A DNA stretch of 64,000 nt from Lingula anatina (Eukaryota > Brachiopoda > Lingulata > Lingulida > Lingulidae): NCBI RefSeq assembly GCF_001039355.2, contig NW_019773537.1, positions 264,853 through 328,852 of the forward strand. Reading direction: 5' to 3'. Shown in pieces: positions 61,683-64,000 of the stretch. Positions within the stretch are counted from its first letter, which is position 1; each line of letters opens with the position of its first letter. A program made the translations under genes and the position numbers. Below the pieces are notes generated by a model. That model searched no databases and was not told where the DNA came from. It saw only the letters and a program-made list of their open reading frames with translations.

Positions 61683-64000
61683 GTGAGTTATTGTCTTTTA
61701 ATATTGAGGACACACTCTTATAAAGATGAATATCATTTTTCTTTGGTGATAAGTTATTTTTGTAGTAATTTGTTAGACAGGGGCTATGCTTATTAGAAAT
61801 GTTCTTCTAAATTTTACACACCATATAATATATGGGGGGTTATGTAAGGGGGTACTGTCAGTAGAAATATTTCATTCATTCTGCTTGGTATCCTGAAAGT
61901 GACCTGTTTATACTATCTCAGTCTTATCTCCACTTCCTCCATTGTCAACATAAGCACACATGAGGTAGGCTATTTGAGAATATCTGAAATTAGTCTGTAC
62001 CTAATATATCGTTTATGGTGGTTAACACTAAGGAGAAAACATCGAGACTTCCTTGAAGATTTATATTTGAGTTGGACTGAAATGTCTCCCTTAAACAAAT
62101 GATAGAGAAAGTAAGTAAAACCCGTACTTTATTTTATATAAATATCATTTCTCATTAAACCAGGAAACTACCGTTATAATACATATCACACTTAATCATA
62201 TTGAAACTGATTTGAGCAGTTTTATTTTCTTTGTCAATGTGTCATGGAAAATTATTCCCACACCATTGCCGACATCCCAATAATGTATCTTTACCAGTTA
62301 TGCCTATACTTGACTTTCATTGCATAAATCATTGATGGGGGTGGGGGGGGGGGGGGGTACTCTTAGCTGTAGACTCAACCCTCCAACTTTACATTATTAA
62401 AAAAAAAAGGGGGATTAATAGATATATAGTAATGACAGACATGAAAAATCAGTTTTAATAATGAAAGAATGAATAAATGAAAGACCAAATAATTAAAACC
62501 TGTATTTTGTAAAATTATCTTTCAAAATTCCTTTAGTAGACCATAGTACTTTTTGAATCTGTCCCTAATTTAATTTGTATTTATTGGAAACAAATCATCT
62601 TGCATTATATGGTTGCTCTTTTCCATGGCAGTAATAGTAAACACACAAGATACATTTCAAATACACCGTTAGTACTATAACATGAAAGTTACTGAATTGA
62701 AAAAAAAAGTCCTATAAACTGTATACTGTACAGAGTCCACGCAATAATACAAGTATTTCAGTAGCAAACAACTCCTACCCTCTGTCAGGGTCAAAGATTG
62801 ATTTTTTCACTCAATATTCACAGATTTGTCTCTGGCTAATTCATGATGTCTCTAACATAGAAGAAAAATGCACATAATTAATCGGCGGCCCTGGAAGAGG
62901 GTACACAACTTAACTCCTGCTTTTAAAGCTGAACTTGGATATCTGTGTCACATTGCTGTGATTGATGTTAGTACTTTGATCACTGCATGGCTGAACTTGT
63001 TTGCTCACTTGTTTGAAAAGTGGGGCACATTGTAACTGAGATATGTTACCCATGGTAAATAGGTCTGTTACTGCAATACTGAAGATTATACAGACCCAGA
63101 TTGCTCAATCTATAACCATGTAATAGAGCTATTACTTGGATCTCTTAATGCTTGTTGTCGGTTATTGTGATATAGGTAAGTTCAGAGTTTTGATGAAATT
63201 GAGTTAAATTAAATTTGAAAATGTGAGGCAAAATACTTTAAAGGCATTAGATCTAGAAGGCCAGACGGAATGGACAGGTTTAGGTCTGTATATAGTGGTG
63301 TTTTTTTCACCCTGGGTAAATATCATTTGTTAATTAGTTACGGGTTGTTGTTTGATTGTTTTCAGTGACCATGCTTGTGTTTCTAGTATATGTTTTTGTT
63401 TAAACTTAATAGATTAAATCAATTTGCCTTGGAAAGTTGTGTGATTCTAATTTTTGAGTATGAATTCATTTCATCAGTTGTTTGTTATGTAGTTAATGTT
63501 ATTGTTGACATTTCTTTTTTATTGTTCTTTTTGTTAAAACTCAACCAGAATGTCTTTTATTTAATATTTAATAGTACATATTTTTAATTGCCTTTTATGC
63601 CATTTTTATGCCATTTCAAGACAGTGTCATAAGAGCATTATTATCATTATTATCATATTAAAATATGGCCTCCCTTTTACCATTTATTGCAACACGCTTT
63701 CTGCTCTGTTTGTTTCTGCACAGTTTGTACAAAGTGGTCTCCTGTTTCATAGCCTTTGAACACCATTTGATTTATAAATACATCCAGACTGTGGTTCAAC
63801 AAGGGAATCAATGGCTCTAAGGTCAAATGACCGATTTACCCTTGAAAGTTGAGAAATTTGATACTTGACGTCCCTTTGCTGCACAGAAGTTACGAAGTAA
63901 GATTACACTAAAAACTCAGCCTTGTAAACTTTTCTGTTTTCATTTCAAATAACCATTTGATTTCTATCCTTTGGGGAATGTTTTTGTTTTTTCTGTCTTT
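61683..64000. other. No gene seen (possible intron)
   Basis: AT-rich with a G run (62336-62357). Donor-like strings occur at about 62112 and 63176, without a convincing exon. Confidence 0.4.
62336..62357 (+). repeat. Poly-G tract
   Basis: Twenty-two bases, all G except one T near the start. Confidence 0.9.

Overview
This is an AT-rich eukaryotic nuclear window with GT-AG introns, long microsatellites, many short foldback (MITE-like) elements and very few coding bases. It looks like an outbred animal with a large, repeat-rich genome. A marine invertebrate, perhaps a mollusc or other lophotrochozoan, would fit, but the sequence does not settle the taxon.

The backbone is one plus-strand gene. 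Its penultimate coding exon (386-487) and last coding exon (58761-58817) join in frame and encode the C-terminus of a PLP-dependent aminotransferase of the AADAT (kynurenine/alpha-aminoadipate aminotransferase) family. The intron between them spans 58.3 kb in this assembly. Within it, on the opposite strand, lie genes whose coding sequence fits in one exon. One is a 512-residue single-pass membrane protein of unknown function, present in two near-identical copies (15930-17468 and 22500-24038). The other is a 222-residue receptor with one Ig-like domain (53825-54493). The two gene types share a layout: short extracellular part, one membrane helix, and a cytoplasmic tail with possible signalling motifs.

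The assembly is locally redundant. A 6.2-6.6 kb block is repeated head to tail with a single N at the junction (18370). A second region around 31.7-39.6 kb is present two to three times, with an N at 34371 and a 456-base gap at 37777-38232. I read these as unmerged haplotypes or contig overlaps rather than true tandem duplications. This makes them useful: they expose indels between copies, such as the foldback insertion at 20796-21163 and the insertion at 32675-32919.

The rest of the giant intron is filled with foldback and terminal-inverted-repeat elements of several families, a dispersed poly-C-bearing repeat, short tandem repeats and simple sequence. Downstream of the aminotransferase stop is a likely 3' UTR and then possibly the start of another gene near 61.4-61.7 kb (weak evidence). 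No tRNA, rRNA, CRISPR or autonomous transposon gene was recognised.
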